From: Salvelinus alpinus
Lineage: Eukaryota; Chordata; Actinopteri; Salmoniformes; Salmonidae
NCBI RefSeq assembly: GCF_045679555.1
Contig: NC_092099.1
Coordinates: forward strand, 6,940,576 to 7,004,575
Length of the DNA: 64,000 nucleotides
Direction of reading: 5' to 3'
Position 1 is the stretch's first letter. Every line of letters starts with the position of its first letter. Under the pieces are notes generated by a model. It saw only the letters and a list, made by a program, of their open reading frames with translations, was not told the origin of the DNA and ran no database searches. Below are positions 12,317 through 22,905 of the stretch, piece after piece. A program made the translations under genes and the position numbers.

Positions 12317-13189
12317 TTTGTAAATTTGTTTAATCAAACGAAACATTTAATGTCATACTGAATTACGCTTTGGAAACAGAAATGTAACCGAGTGGACTGC
12401 ATTTTGTATACTTTAATCTTTGCCAAAGTTTTAAAAAACGGTGTTGTTTAGATTGATTGCAAGCGTGAATTTAGTTATTGCACTCGAGCACTTTATGTAG
12501 TGGGCGTTCTTTTCTTCTATGGTATAACGGCGTTCACAACAATTAAAATGTGCTTTCTGACACCTACTGTGCGGGGGATAATACGGATCCCAAAAATAGA
12601 GCAAACATTTGGGTCAAATTGAAATATCATACTAACTACCATAAAAATAAATTAACCAAACAGTTTGTTTGTTTGTTCAGTGTTCATCCTTTAATAAATA
12701 AGAATGTACGCATACCACGCTGCGCCTTGGTCCGATCCTTATAACGAACGTGACAACAGCCTTATTCTAAAATTGATCATTTTTTCTCTCATAAATCTAC
12801 ACACAACACCCCATAACAACAAAGTCAAAACAGACTTTTGAAACTTCATGTGTTTGTATTGTTAAAAAAAAATAAAAAATAAATGTATGGTTTAACATGC
12901 CTTTAATGTTTATTTGTTTTAGCGGTTAGTGGTAATGTTAGTCATAAAAAGTGTTACTACATTTGTATGTACATCACTAAGCATTTATGTATGTGTTATA
13001 AATGACCAAGTGGGTCTGACTATTAACCTCTTAAATGTAATGGCAAAATGTAGATTTCCGCCTAAACTCAATTGACTAGGTAATGAGAATCAGGCAAATT
13101 ACTTTCACGGTGGCAACTGCCTTACATATAACAGCTATAACAGTCATCAGAGCTCCACGTATGGTTGTTGTTGTTGAACACTGTCGAAC
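12317..13189. other. COMMD6 5' flank with a Tc1 terminus
   Basis: This region lies upstream of the proposed COMMD6 start codon and should hold its promoter. About 12755-12870 is a single Tc1 terminal region (CCTTATTCTAAAATTGATCA, then ACACCCCATAACAACAAAGTC), with no partner terminus or transposase beside it. I see no other gene. Confidence 0.5.
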
Positions 13190-16141
13190 GCCGAAACCTG
13201 AACTAAAGATCTCGGTTTAAAAGCTGACAGTGTTTTTATATACTTTTGTTTTAATTTGAAACCTGCGTCTCTGTTTTGCTAAATTGCTGTGAGCGCTGCT
13301 ATCTGTCCCGGGATCCTGCCAGATTCTGTATAGTGGGAGAGACGCGAAAGCCCAGCTTGCCTAGCTGGCTCGACGGTCTATTGAACGTTTCCAGCGTTGC
13401 AGGAGCTTGCTTGCGGAGGGAGGACTACTCATAGCAAGCAAGTAACAAACCTACATAAGCTACTGGGGAACCCACGCCCACCTACTTTTTATTTTTCTTC
13501 CACTCCAGTAGCCGGACGCCACTCTGGTCTGGTGGAAGTTTCGCTGCCGTGTTGCCTCTACACAGCCGACTGGCCGGTGCTAGGCAGGGTTCCATCCCCG
13601 AAGGCGTTTCCCCCTTCCCTGGAGAACGGAGCTGATCTCGACCCAACCGACCAGCCATGGAGGTATGTCACTTGCCGTGGAAGTTGAAGAAGGTGTCCTC
13701 TGGAAACGGGGGTCTCCATGGAGATGTTGAGCCCGGAACTGACACAGACCAGAAACAGCTTTGCCGCCCTGGATCCAGAGGTTCCGGCACCTTCGTCCTT
13801 GGTGGCTTCCCAATCAAGATCGGATCCGGAGGTACCTGCGTCTTCATCCTCGGTTCTGTCTCCCTCTCTGGTGGCTTCTATCACGGGTTCAGATCTTCGG
13901 AGCTCCCAGCCTCACCAGACTGTGAGGCTGCCTGAGAGACCGGCCAATTCAGCATCACCAGCTGTCATCATAGGCAGCTCTATGGTGAGAAACATCTCGG
14001 TCTCCAAGGCAAAAACCTTGGAGACCAGGACATCATAAGGCTCATAAGGAGTACAGGACATCATAAGGCTGCTTCTAACTGTTCTACCACAGATTCCGGG
14101 AGCTGACACTGTCGTAGTCCATGTGGGATCAAACAACATCAGGAGGCCTAGCTCGGAACATTTGAAAATAGATTTTAAAGAACTGATCTTAGCATTAAAC
14201 GACTCCAAAAAATGACCAATCATTTCTGGTCCAGTACCATCGTGTGAAAGATTCAGCAGACTGTTGGCATAACACATTTGGATAAAAGACTACTGTAGCT
14301 CTGCTGGAGTCACTTTTATTGATATATTATTTTTGCACCTTCTGGAAACAGAAGATACTCTACAGGAATGACGGAGTCCATCCAAATCATCTTGGCTCCT
14401 GGACTCTGTCCACGCATTTCAAGGCTGTGTTGAAACAATGACTGGTAAATGATCCAAGACCAGCTCAGTTAATCCCTACCATTGTGACAATGAGTAGTCA
14501 TAATGTTGCATCAAATGTACATGATCTTAGGGGCGTTGGCAAATACAATGTAAGTAAGTTAATTTATGTACCCCTAATTGCACCGAATACATCTGTTTAT
14601 CCTGCAGCTATTGTAAGCAGTAATCATGAGCCCATAAACCAGTTACACTGGTAGAACTGAGGCGGTGTGCAATAGTAGGAAGACCACTTCATGCAGCTCA
14701 CCCTGCACTATCAGCTCCTATGTAAATAACATGAGTAAGTCTACCTCTGATAAGCTTCCCAGTAAAGCATTAAAATCAAGCAACCCAGAAAAGTGCTAAA
14801 AATAGCCCATATTAACATAGCCCAGGAAACAAGGTCCATGAAGTCATAAACTTTCTTGTAACATATGACACTATATCTCTGAAACTCACTTAGATAATAC
14901 CTTTGATGATACAGTGGTAGCAATACATGGTTATAACATCTACCGAAAAGACAGAAATGCCAACGGAGGCAGTGTTGCAGTCTATATTCAGAACCACATT
15001 CCTGTAAAGCTTAGAGACGATCTCATGTTAAATAGTGTTGAAGTAATATGGATGCAGGTTCATCTGCCTCATCTAAAGTCCATTCTGGTGGGAAGCTGCT
15101 ATAGACCACCAAGTGCAGTCAGTATCTGGATAATATGTGTGAAATGCTTGATAATGTATGTGATATCAACAGAGAGGTATATTTTCTGGGTGATTGGCTA
15201 TCATCAAGCTGCCCACTCAGGAAAAAACGTTAAACTGTAACCAGTGCCTGCAACTTGGATCAGGTCATCAGTCAACCTACAAGGGTAGTTACAAACAGCA
15301 CAGGAATTAAACATCAACATGGATTAATTACATCTTTACTAATACTGCCGATATTTGCTTTAAAGCAGTATCCAAATCCATAGGATGTAGTGATCACAAT
15401 ATAATAGCCATATCAAGGAAAACCAAAGTTCCAAAGGCTGGGCCTAATATAGTGTATAAGAGGTCATACAATACGTTTTGTAGTGATTCATACGTTGATG
15501 TAAAGAATATTTGCTGGTCTGTGGTGTGTAATGAGCAACCAGACGCTGCACTTGACGCATTTATGAAACTACTTATTCTAGTTACTAATAAACAATCACC
15601 CATTAAGAAAATTACTGTAAAAACTGTTAAATCGGCCTTGAATTGATGAGGAATTTAAAAACTGTATGGTTGAGAGGGATGAGGCAAAAGGTATGGCAAT
15701 TAAGTCTGGCAGCCCAACTGATTGGCAAATGTACTGCAAATTAAGAAATCATGTGACTAAACTAAATAACAATAAAAAAAACTATACTATGAAACAAAGA
15801 TATCAATTATATAAAGAATGATAGTAAAAAGCTTTGGGGCACCTTAAATTACATTTTGGGGGAAAAAAGCCAACTTGGCTCATTCATTCATTGAATCAGA
15901 TGGCTCATCACAAAGCCCACTGATATTGCCAACTACTTTAATTACTTTTTCATTGGCAAGATAAGCAAACTTAGGGATGACATGCCAGCAACAAACGTTG
16001 ACACTACACATCCAAGTATATCTGACCAAAATTATGAATGACAAGAATTGTACTTTTGAATTCCCTAAAGTCAGTGTTTAAGAGGTGAAAAAAGTATTGT
16101 AGTCTATCAACAATGACAAGCCACCGGGGTCTGACAATCTG
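13190..16141 (+). mobile_element. L2/CR1-like LINE, 5' part (ORF1, endonuclease, RT start)
   Basis: The order is that of an L2/CR1-type LINE. A 5' region precedes an ORF1 segment (about 13397-14300), in which SPAVIIGSSMVRNIS and a following DTVVVHVGSNN-like stretch resemble the SGNH-esterase domain of CR1/L2 ORF1. An endonuclease segment follows at 14914-15240 (HGYNIYRKDRNANGGSVAVY, VGSCYRPPSA), then the linker and first RT block ending in NDKPPGSDNL at 16140. Stops and frameshifts interrupt it throughout. The PIF-Harbinger element at 16142-20591 splits it, and it resumes at 20595 in the same frame (DGKLLRI). Confidence 0.85.
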
Positions 16142-16365
16142 GGGCCTGTTGCACAAAAGTAGAATTAAGACATCCGGGATAAATGACTCAGCTGAGCTCA
16201 ATGAAGCCAAAACATGTGCGTCCAGGCTTAATTGGTTGCACAAAGACCAAGCCAGGATGAGCAGACACGGATTCATTAAGCCAGGTGAAACCAATCCTGG
16301 ATAGGTGCGCGCTCACGGCTCACTCAAATAGACCCCGCCACAGATCACAGATTAACTGATTTACC

Positions 16366-17952
16366 ATGGCAACTAGAGCCGCGTACTTTTCCCCGTCGGA
16401 AGCACAAATCCTCATGGAGGCATACGAGGAGGTAAAAGATATAATTAAGAAGAAAGGCAACACCGCCACAGTGATAAAGCAAAGAGAAAAAGCGTGGCAA
16501 AGTATTGCAGACCGCCTGAATGCGTAAGTAGTGCACAATTACACACTCACCGCTCCGCTGAAACATCACAATTACAATTCAAATATTTAATTCACATCTC
16601 CAAAAATGCAGTTGTACTGTAATTATGAAACGGTTAAATTTTTAATTGAAATGCACTGCAGATATGAGTGAAATTGTGTAAAGTAACTCCATCACACTGT
16701 ATAAAGCTATGATAAATTTTTTGATATTTTTACTGAAAACAAGACAAAAATACCAAGTAATTTTTTGCAGTGTGACTCCATTAAATGTGTGTGTGTGTGT
16801 GTGTGTGTAGATTAAACATGAACGGGCCAAAACGGACATGGCAGCAGGTCAAAATCAAATACAAGAACATTCTGCAGAATGGTATGGTCCCTGACTAATA
16901 TTTAACAAAGCACAAGCATATATTGTACCCAGAAGGTGCCTGCTCACACATTGTCTGTACTGTTTTAGCAGTGAAAAAGAATACCCACAGACAAGGCACG
17001 GGTGGTGGGTCACCAAAGGCTGACCTTACCCCAGCAGAGGACATGGCCTTGGAGCTAAATAAAGGCAGGCCCGTCTTAGAGGGGATCCCTGGGGGGAAAG
17101 AGACGAGCATAGGTTCCTCCCAAGATGCCACCCGCTTCATTCAAGGTATGTCCTTCCATCTCTACATGGGATACAACCACATTCATATTGAATCAATTTG
17201 GACTGTCTGACTTTGGTTTACCTATTGCCTTGCAGTGTCTGGCAGCACTGTGTTCCTGTTAGAGCCACCAGCACAAGCACCAGACGATGCTGATCCAGTG
17301 AGTACTCCATCAAAGGCATACTGTAGGCCTGGCATGTCTTGTCTACTAGCTTCAATATGAATCCGATTAAATGTGATAGGGTGAAGGCCCCAGTGCAGCA
17401 GCAACAGCATATGATGGAGACGATGATGAGGAGGAGACCATCTCTCTGGATTCCAGAAGGCATGAGGTATCATGTTAAGACTGTGAAAGTACTATTTACT
17501 CTACAATGGTGAGGAGTCCTCATCAAAATCAAAAAATCTAATTTCTTTTACAGGACCCAGATGCTATACAGTGGGAAAACCAGCCTGGCAACATAGTGCG
17601 TATTAATAAAAGGACACCACATCCTGCCAAATTCCAGCTGCGCTAATTGTATTGTGTTCACAGAGCTCACAAGCTATCAGAAAGTTGTATGGCAACCACC
17701 TCCGGCGCCAAATAGAACTGGCAGACATAGACATTCAGTACAAGAAGAAAAAGATGGAAAATCTTGCACTGGAGTCCGAAATAAAAAAGAGGACAATTAG
17801 GAAACTGGACCTTGAAATAAAAAAACTTGAGAGGGAGGTGAGATATGCCTTCAATGTACACTGTATGCTAACTGTAACACAAATGTATTATTCATTATTT
17901 TTCTTTCCTCCCCCAGCTCCAAGAAGATGACACAGCTCAAAATAAAAATTAG
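16366..17952 (+). CDS. Harbinger Myb/SANT-like DNA-binding protein (8 exons)
   Basis: This is the accessory protein of PIF-Harbinger elements, which is known to bind the transposase, carry it into the nucleus and bring it to the element ends. Exons are 16366-16523, 16811-16881, 16969-17145, 17236-17297, 17380-17466, 17554-17595, 17664-17837 and 17917-17952. All introns are GT-AG, the phases agree, and the 807 nt give 268 aa with no internal stop. Residues about 8-87 form a Myb_DNA-bind_5-like trihelix (YFSPSEAQILMEAYEEV, then AWQSIADRLNA and TWQQVKIKYKNILQN, with spaced tryptophans). A low-complexity acidic stretch (GDDDEEETISLD) follows. A charged coiled coil near the C-terminus (about 200-255) could mediate the protein contact. 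The start ATG in CCATGG follows the left terminal region closely. The transposase gene begins about 220 bases downstream on the same strand. Confidence 0.88.
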
Positions 17953-18172
17953 GTATATTCTCGTAAAGTCAAGTGAGCCATGACATATGAGCTCTTATTG
18001 TGAGCACACAGGACGGTGGCATCTTTCTAAGGTTTTTTTTATTTTCCCAGCAATCAGTACAACCAAGTCATCGTTATAAGGCATCGCCCTCTTTTGCCCA
18101 CCCCCCCAGCACCAGGTGTGGCCACTAGCCTATATGAAGGCCCAAAATTGTGTGTTCCTTTCTGCTCTGACA

Positions 18173-19463
18173 ATGGCATGCCCATTCGTGCGAGATGTGG
18201 TGGATGAAGAAGCACTTGTGCTGAGGAGAGCCTTCAGGCGAGAAAGGGTCTTCAGGGACCGGTTGGACCCACTGGCCTTCCCTGATGACCATCTATATGA
18301 AAGATACAGATTTTCTGCAGATGGCATCAGGTATCTATGCAGACTACTGGGTCCCAGGATTAAGCACCGCACTGCACGGAGCCATGCACTGAGTGTGGAG
18401 CAAATGGTTTGTGTGGCCTTGCGCTTTTTTGCTAGTGGAGCCTTCCTGTACTCAGTGGGGGATGCAGAACAGCTGAACAAGGCCACAATTTGCCGCACAA
18501 TAAGGAGTGTGTGTCTGGCTATCAAAGCATTAGCAGATGTCTTCATCTCCTTCCCTGGCCACAGAAGACTCTGTGACATCAAAGAGGAGTTCTATAGGAT
18601 TGCAGGTAAGAGGATCTACAAATTACAGGACAACTGTTAACACATAGTAGGATACTCATTACTTTGTGTGACAGGTTTCCCCAATGTCATTGGTGCAGTG
18701 GACTGCACACACATAAGGATAAAAGCCCCCTCAGGTGCCCATGAGGCCGATTTTGTGAATAGGAAATCCTTTCACAGCATTAATGTTCAGGTGAACATAA
18801 CTTTTTGATATTGTCCATTGACGAACACTCTGCATTGCCAGTGATGTGCATTGATTGGTGTAATATTCCTCATCTTATGATTTCAGATGGTCTGCAATGC
18901 TGACTGTGTGATCAGCAATGTTGTGGCAAAATGGCCTGGCTCAGTCCATGACTCCAGAATCTTTCGGGCCTCTGAAATCTATCAGTGCCTATCACAAGGT
19001 AAGCCACACAACCCCTATTTATAACCATCATGGCTGTGTCAAGAATATCACTGTGTTTATGAGGTAGTAATGATGAGATTTTGTGTTGACAGGTGAATTC
19101 TCTGGTGTGTTGCTGGGAGACAGGGGGTATGGCTGCCAGCCTTTTCTCCTGACACCTTTCACAGACCCCCAGGAAGCACAGCAGGCCTACAACCATGCCC
19201 ATGCCAGGACCAGGGCCAGAGTTGAAATGACCTTTGGCCTCCTGAAGGCACGCTTTCACTGCCTTCACAAATTAAGGGTCAGCCCTGTTAGGGCATGTGA
19301 TATTACTGTGGCTTGTGCTGTCCTCCACAATGTGGCCTGCCTGAGGAAGGAGAGGGCCCCCAGAGTGCCACCAGCCATGGACTGGGACAATCCGGCAATC
19401 TTCCCTGATGACGACAGTGGTCGGCTGCTGAGGGACCAATATGTGTTGAATTATTTTAGTTAG
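18173..19463 (+). CDS. HARBI1-like PIF-Harbinger transposase (4 exons)
   Basis: This is a DDE transposase for cut-and-paste movement of the host element. Exons are 18173-18605, 18675-18790, 18887-18998 and 19093-19463, joined by GT-AG introns with matching phases. The 1032 nt encode 343 aa, close to the length of human HARBI1 (349 aa). A helix-turn-helix region covers about residues 85-130 ([19 protein letters not shown], then [12 protein letters not shown]). The likely catalytic triad is D154 in GAVDCTH, D205 in GSVHDSRIF and E265 in [16 protein letters not shown] at about 228-233 is another family signature. I chose the MACPFV start; a longer in-frame start lies at 18116. AATAAA at 19825-19830 is a plausible poly(A) signal. 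No disabling change was found, so activity is possible but unproven. Confidence 0.9.
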
Positions 19464-20594
19464 TATGTGTGCTTTCAATTTTGGTTAAATATGTCCTGCG
19501 GTGGCAGAGGAATTTGGGTTTTTTTGGGTTCGTTTTTTGACGAATTTGGCCTCTTATGATGTTTGTGCGGTATACTGTGTGTAATACAAGGCTGCAGGGA
19601 GGCTACTGCATCCATTCATTTGTCTGTTCAGTTGATGTGTATGGATTTGTCCTGCATTTATTTTAGTGTGCAGACATGCAGGGTGTGTTATATACAGACC
19701 TTTGAATGTGTATGTATCATTTTGTATAATATGCTTGGATTCTGTGCTTTCCATCTTGTAGAGTCACTGTGACTTCAGTTTCGAAAGGAGCTGATGGTTT
19801 ACCTGCTTTGTTTTGTCCTTATTCAATAAAGGAACATAATGTTACACATTGTGTTTTTATATTCATATGGAATGTGTATTTGTTTATATGACAGAGTACT
19901 AGGGCCACACTGAAGAAAAAGGATAAAGTCATAAATTTATGAGGCTGGTTCTTTCTGCAGAAAAGCTACATATTGTTTTTACAGTTTTGATACTTATGAC
20001 AATGTGATACTTAATATTCTGGCACATCAGCATGTCTTTGTTTATGAAACCATACTGAAGTACAATTTCACGAAATGCCCCACATCTGTCATTTTAACAA
20101 CTGTCCTCCTTTAAAACAACTGGTTACAATATTATGACTTGTGTTTTTTTCCCCTCTGTGGCCCTAATATTCTATCATTTTATATATAGCCTTATAGTCT
20201 ATGGGAAACTGTAAATTATCTAATGATAGCAACATCATCTAAAAATCATTTTTTATCCAAACTCATTGAAATTAATGATCACAAACGTTTAAATAATAAC
20301 AGTGGGTCTAGTTATATGTGATAACAATGTATAGTGAGCAGTGAAATAACTATTGGTTTCCATTTGTGGTGACTGCTGACTGACATTAGGGATGAGATTA
20401 AATAGATCCTGGAATTTAGCCTGGTCTGGAGCAGGCTAGCTCCACAGAATAAATCTCCATGGTAATTTATACCATAACATATCCTCCTGCCCCCTATCCA
20501 TCTTTAGTGCAACCGGATTACGGATCAATTGAGCCAGGATCACCAAGATATCCTGGCTTAATCCCTTATCCTAGTTTTGTGCAACAGGCCCCCG

Positions 20595-22018
20595 GATGGA
20601 AAATTACTGAGGATAATAGCAGACTACATCCTATTTGCCACATCTTCAATTTAAGCCTACTAGAGAGTGTGTGCCCTCAGGCCTGAAAGGAAGCTAAAGT
20701 CATTCCGCTACTGTCACGGTCGTAATAAGGATGGGACCAAGGCGCAGCGTGTGTAGAGTTCCACATCTTTATTACGGTGAAACTTCAAACAAAAAAACAA
20801 CAACAAAAACCGTGACATCAGTGGTGCAACAAGCACAAACACAAATAATATCCCACAAACACAGGTGGGAAAAATGGCTACCTAAATATTATCCCGAATT
20901 AGAGGCAACGAATACCAGCTGCCTCTAATTGGGAACCATACAAAACACCAACATAGAAATATTGAACTAGAACACCCCCTAGTCACGCCCTGACTTACTA
21001 CACCATAGAGAACCAAGGGCTCTCTATGGTCAGGGCGTGACAGCTACCCAAGAATAGTAAAGCCCCCTTTACTGGCTCAAATAGCAGTCCAGTCAGCCTG
21101 TTACCAACCCGTAAGTATACTTCTGGAAAAAATAGTGTTTGACTAGATACAATGCTATTTTACAGTAAACAAATTGACAACAGAATTTCAGCATGCGTAT
21201 AGTGAAGGACACTCAACAAGCACAGCACTTACACAAATGACTGACGATTGACTGAGAGAAATTTATGATAAAATTATTGTGGGGGCTGTTTTGTTAGACT
21301 TCAGTGCAGCTTTTAACATTATCAATCATAGTCTGCTGCTGGAAAAACATATGTGTTATGGCTTTACACCCCCTGCTATAATGTGGATAAAGAGTTACTT
21401 GTCTAACAGAACATAGAGGGTGTTCTTTAATGGAAGCCTCTCCAACATAATCCAGGTAGAATCAGGAATTCTCCAGGGTAGCTGTTTTGCATTTTTCAAC
21501 TTTTACTAAGGACATGCCACTGACTTTGAGTAAAGCCAGAGTGTCTATGTATGCGGATGACACAACAGAATACACGTCAGCTACTACAGCGACTGAAATG
21601 ACTGCAACACTCAACAAAGAGCTGCAGTCAGTTTCAGAGTGGGTGGCAAGGATTAAGTTAGCCCTAAATATTTCTAAAACTAAAAGCATTGTATTTGGAA
21701 CAAAACACTCACTAAACCCTAAACCTCAACTAAATCATGTAATAAATCTTGTGGAAATTGAGCAAGTTGAGATGACTAAACTGCTTGGAGTAACCCTGGA
21801 TTGTAAACTGTCATGGTCAAAACATATTGATGCCGTAGTAGCTAAGATGGGGAGAAGTCTGTCTATAATAAAGCGATACTCTGCCTTCTCAACATTATCA
21901 ACAAGGCAGGTCCTACAGACCCTCGTTTTGTCGCTCCTTGACTACTGTTCAGCCGTGTGGTCAGGTGCCACAGAAAAGGACTTAGGAAAATTGCAATTGG
22001 CTCAGAACAATGGCTGTT
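20595..22018 (+). mobile_element. L2/CR1-like LINE, 3' part (RT)
   Basis: This continues the LINE interrupted by the Harbinger element. RT blocks follow in order: DGKLLRIIADY, then a LLDFSAAFNIINH block near 21290-21330, then MYADDTTEYTSA (catalytic YADD) near 21550, then KTKSIVFGTKHSL, KLLGVTLDCKLSWSKHID and [11 protein letters not shown]. Several stops and shifts show it is dead. The 331-bp LTR-like insertion at 20712-21042 splits it again. It stops abruptly at about 22018, where a retroelement fragment of opposite orientation begins. Confidence 0.85.
20712..21042. mobile_element. Solo-LTR-like fossil inside the LINE
   Basis: This 331-bp insertion begins TGTCACGG and ends GGCGTGACA. It is flanked by the 5-bp direct repeat GCTAC (20707-20711 and 21043-21047). 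TG...CA ends with a 5-bp target duplication are what a solo LTR leaves. Its 3' end can fold: CACGCCCTGA pairs with TCAGGGCGTG, and CCATAGAG with CTCTATGG. No coding sequence is present. A short non-autonomous LTR element or an inverted-repeat DNA element are alternatives. Confidence 0.65.
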
Positions 22019-22022
22019 AGAT

Positions 22023-22440
22023 TGGGGATGAAACCCGGAGAACATGCTGGCCGATGACACAATCAGGGTGCAGAATGCCTTCCAGAACCTGGACATGAAC
22101 TGAGGACCACGATCGGAGATCTTGTCGACCGGAAGTCCATGGATCCGGAAGTCGTGCTGCACCATAAGATGGGCCGTCTCCTTGGCTGAGGGCAACTTGG
22201 GAAGGGGAATAAAATATGCGGCTTTGGAAAACCTTTCCACAACCGTAAGGATGGTGGTGTAACCATCTGACAGGGGGAGATCAGTGACAAAGTCCAGAGA
22301 TATATGGGACCAGGGGCGGTGAGGAACAGGGAGTGGTTGAAGGAGGCCAGCCGGAGCTTGCTGCTGAGTCTTGTTCTGTGCGCACACAGTACAGGAGGCG
22401 ACAAATACGGAGATAAGAAACGGTGGCAGAAACATTATGT
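22023..22440 (-). mobile_element. Ty3/gypsy retrotransposon fossil, integrase fragment
   Basis: A minus-strand segment resembles the Ty3/gypsy integrase core, with the typical [27 protein letters not shown] and [16 protein letters not shown] motifs preceded by a CxxC-like zinc-binding remnant. Only this part of the element is present. No LTRs were found beside it. It is a broken, old fragment adjoining the L2 3' part. Confidence 0.8.
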
Positions 22441-22499
22441 ACAAAATAAGTTACAAATAACGCAAAAAAACACACACAATAGCACAATGTGATAGGAAA

Positions 22500-22825
22500 G
22501 CATCCAACAGGAAAGTGTGAGTATTGCCAGGAAACAGAGCATGTATTGCTACAGTGTGGCCAGTATCAGAGGGGAAGAGAGATGCTGAGATCTAGTATAA
22601 GTGAGAAGGGGATACATACAATTAGTTTAGAGTATATTGAGTAGAACGTCATTAGATATAGTCTCAAATATGTTGTTTTCTTTTTTAAGAGCAACGGGGC
22701 TGGCAGGTAGGATTTAGTTTCTCCCTTTCTCTGGCCCACACTCCAGTATAGTAGGTGGCGGTAATGCACCATAACGTTAGTTGCCAACCGCAGATAAACC
22801 CCACCGAAGAAGAAGAAACGTGCTT
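22500..22825 (+). mobile_element. LINE 3' tail (L1/Tx1-like) next to the UCHL3 promoter
   Basis: A stretch encoding a zinc-knuckle-like C-x2-C-x4-H remnant (YCQETEHVLLQCGQYQR) leads into a 3' tail containing GTAGGTGGCGGTAATGCACC and GCCAACCGCAGATAAACCCC, ending in a GAAGAAGAAG run. I recognise this tail from fish L1/Tx1-type LINEs. It ends only about 80 bases before the UCHL3 start codon, so it may supply promoter or 5' UTR sequence. The clade is uncertain. Confidence 0.6.
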
Positions 22826-22905
22826 CTTCTGTTTCGCCGAAAAAGAAGTTGGACCTGTTTCACTTTACTGAAGATTTTAGCTAGCTAACTATAATATTAT
22901 TAGAA

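Larger units (their letters stand above)
16142..20591 (+). mobile_element. PIF-Harbinger transposon, apparently complete
   Basis: This 4450-bp element sits in the RT region of an L2-like LINE. Its ends are inverted repeats: GGGCCTGTTGCACAAAAGTA at the left and the reverse complement of GGGCCTGTTGCACAAAACTA at the right. The flanking trinucleotides are CTG (16139-16141) and CCG (20592-20594), a 3-bp target duplication with one mismatch. PIF-Harbinger elements make 3-bp duplications. It carries the two expected genes in tandem, a Myb/SANT-like DNA-binding protein and a HARBI1-like transposase, both open across all reconstructed exons. The subterminal regions share CCAGGAT/ATCCTGG and GGCTTAAT motifs in opposite orientation. 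The LINE frame rejoins exactly across the insertion. Confidence 0.93.

Noticed and set aside
12082-12333. Plus-strand 83-codon frame
   Set aside because: It is antisense to the proposed COMMD6 first exon and resembles no protein family.
17222-17473. Minus-strand frames over the Harbinger Myb gene
   Set aside because: They are shadows of exons 4 and 5, which are supported by splice sites on the plus strand.
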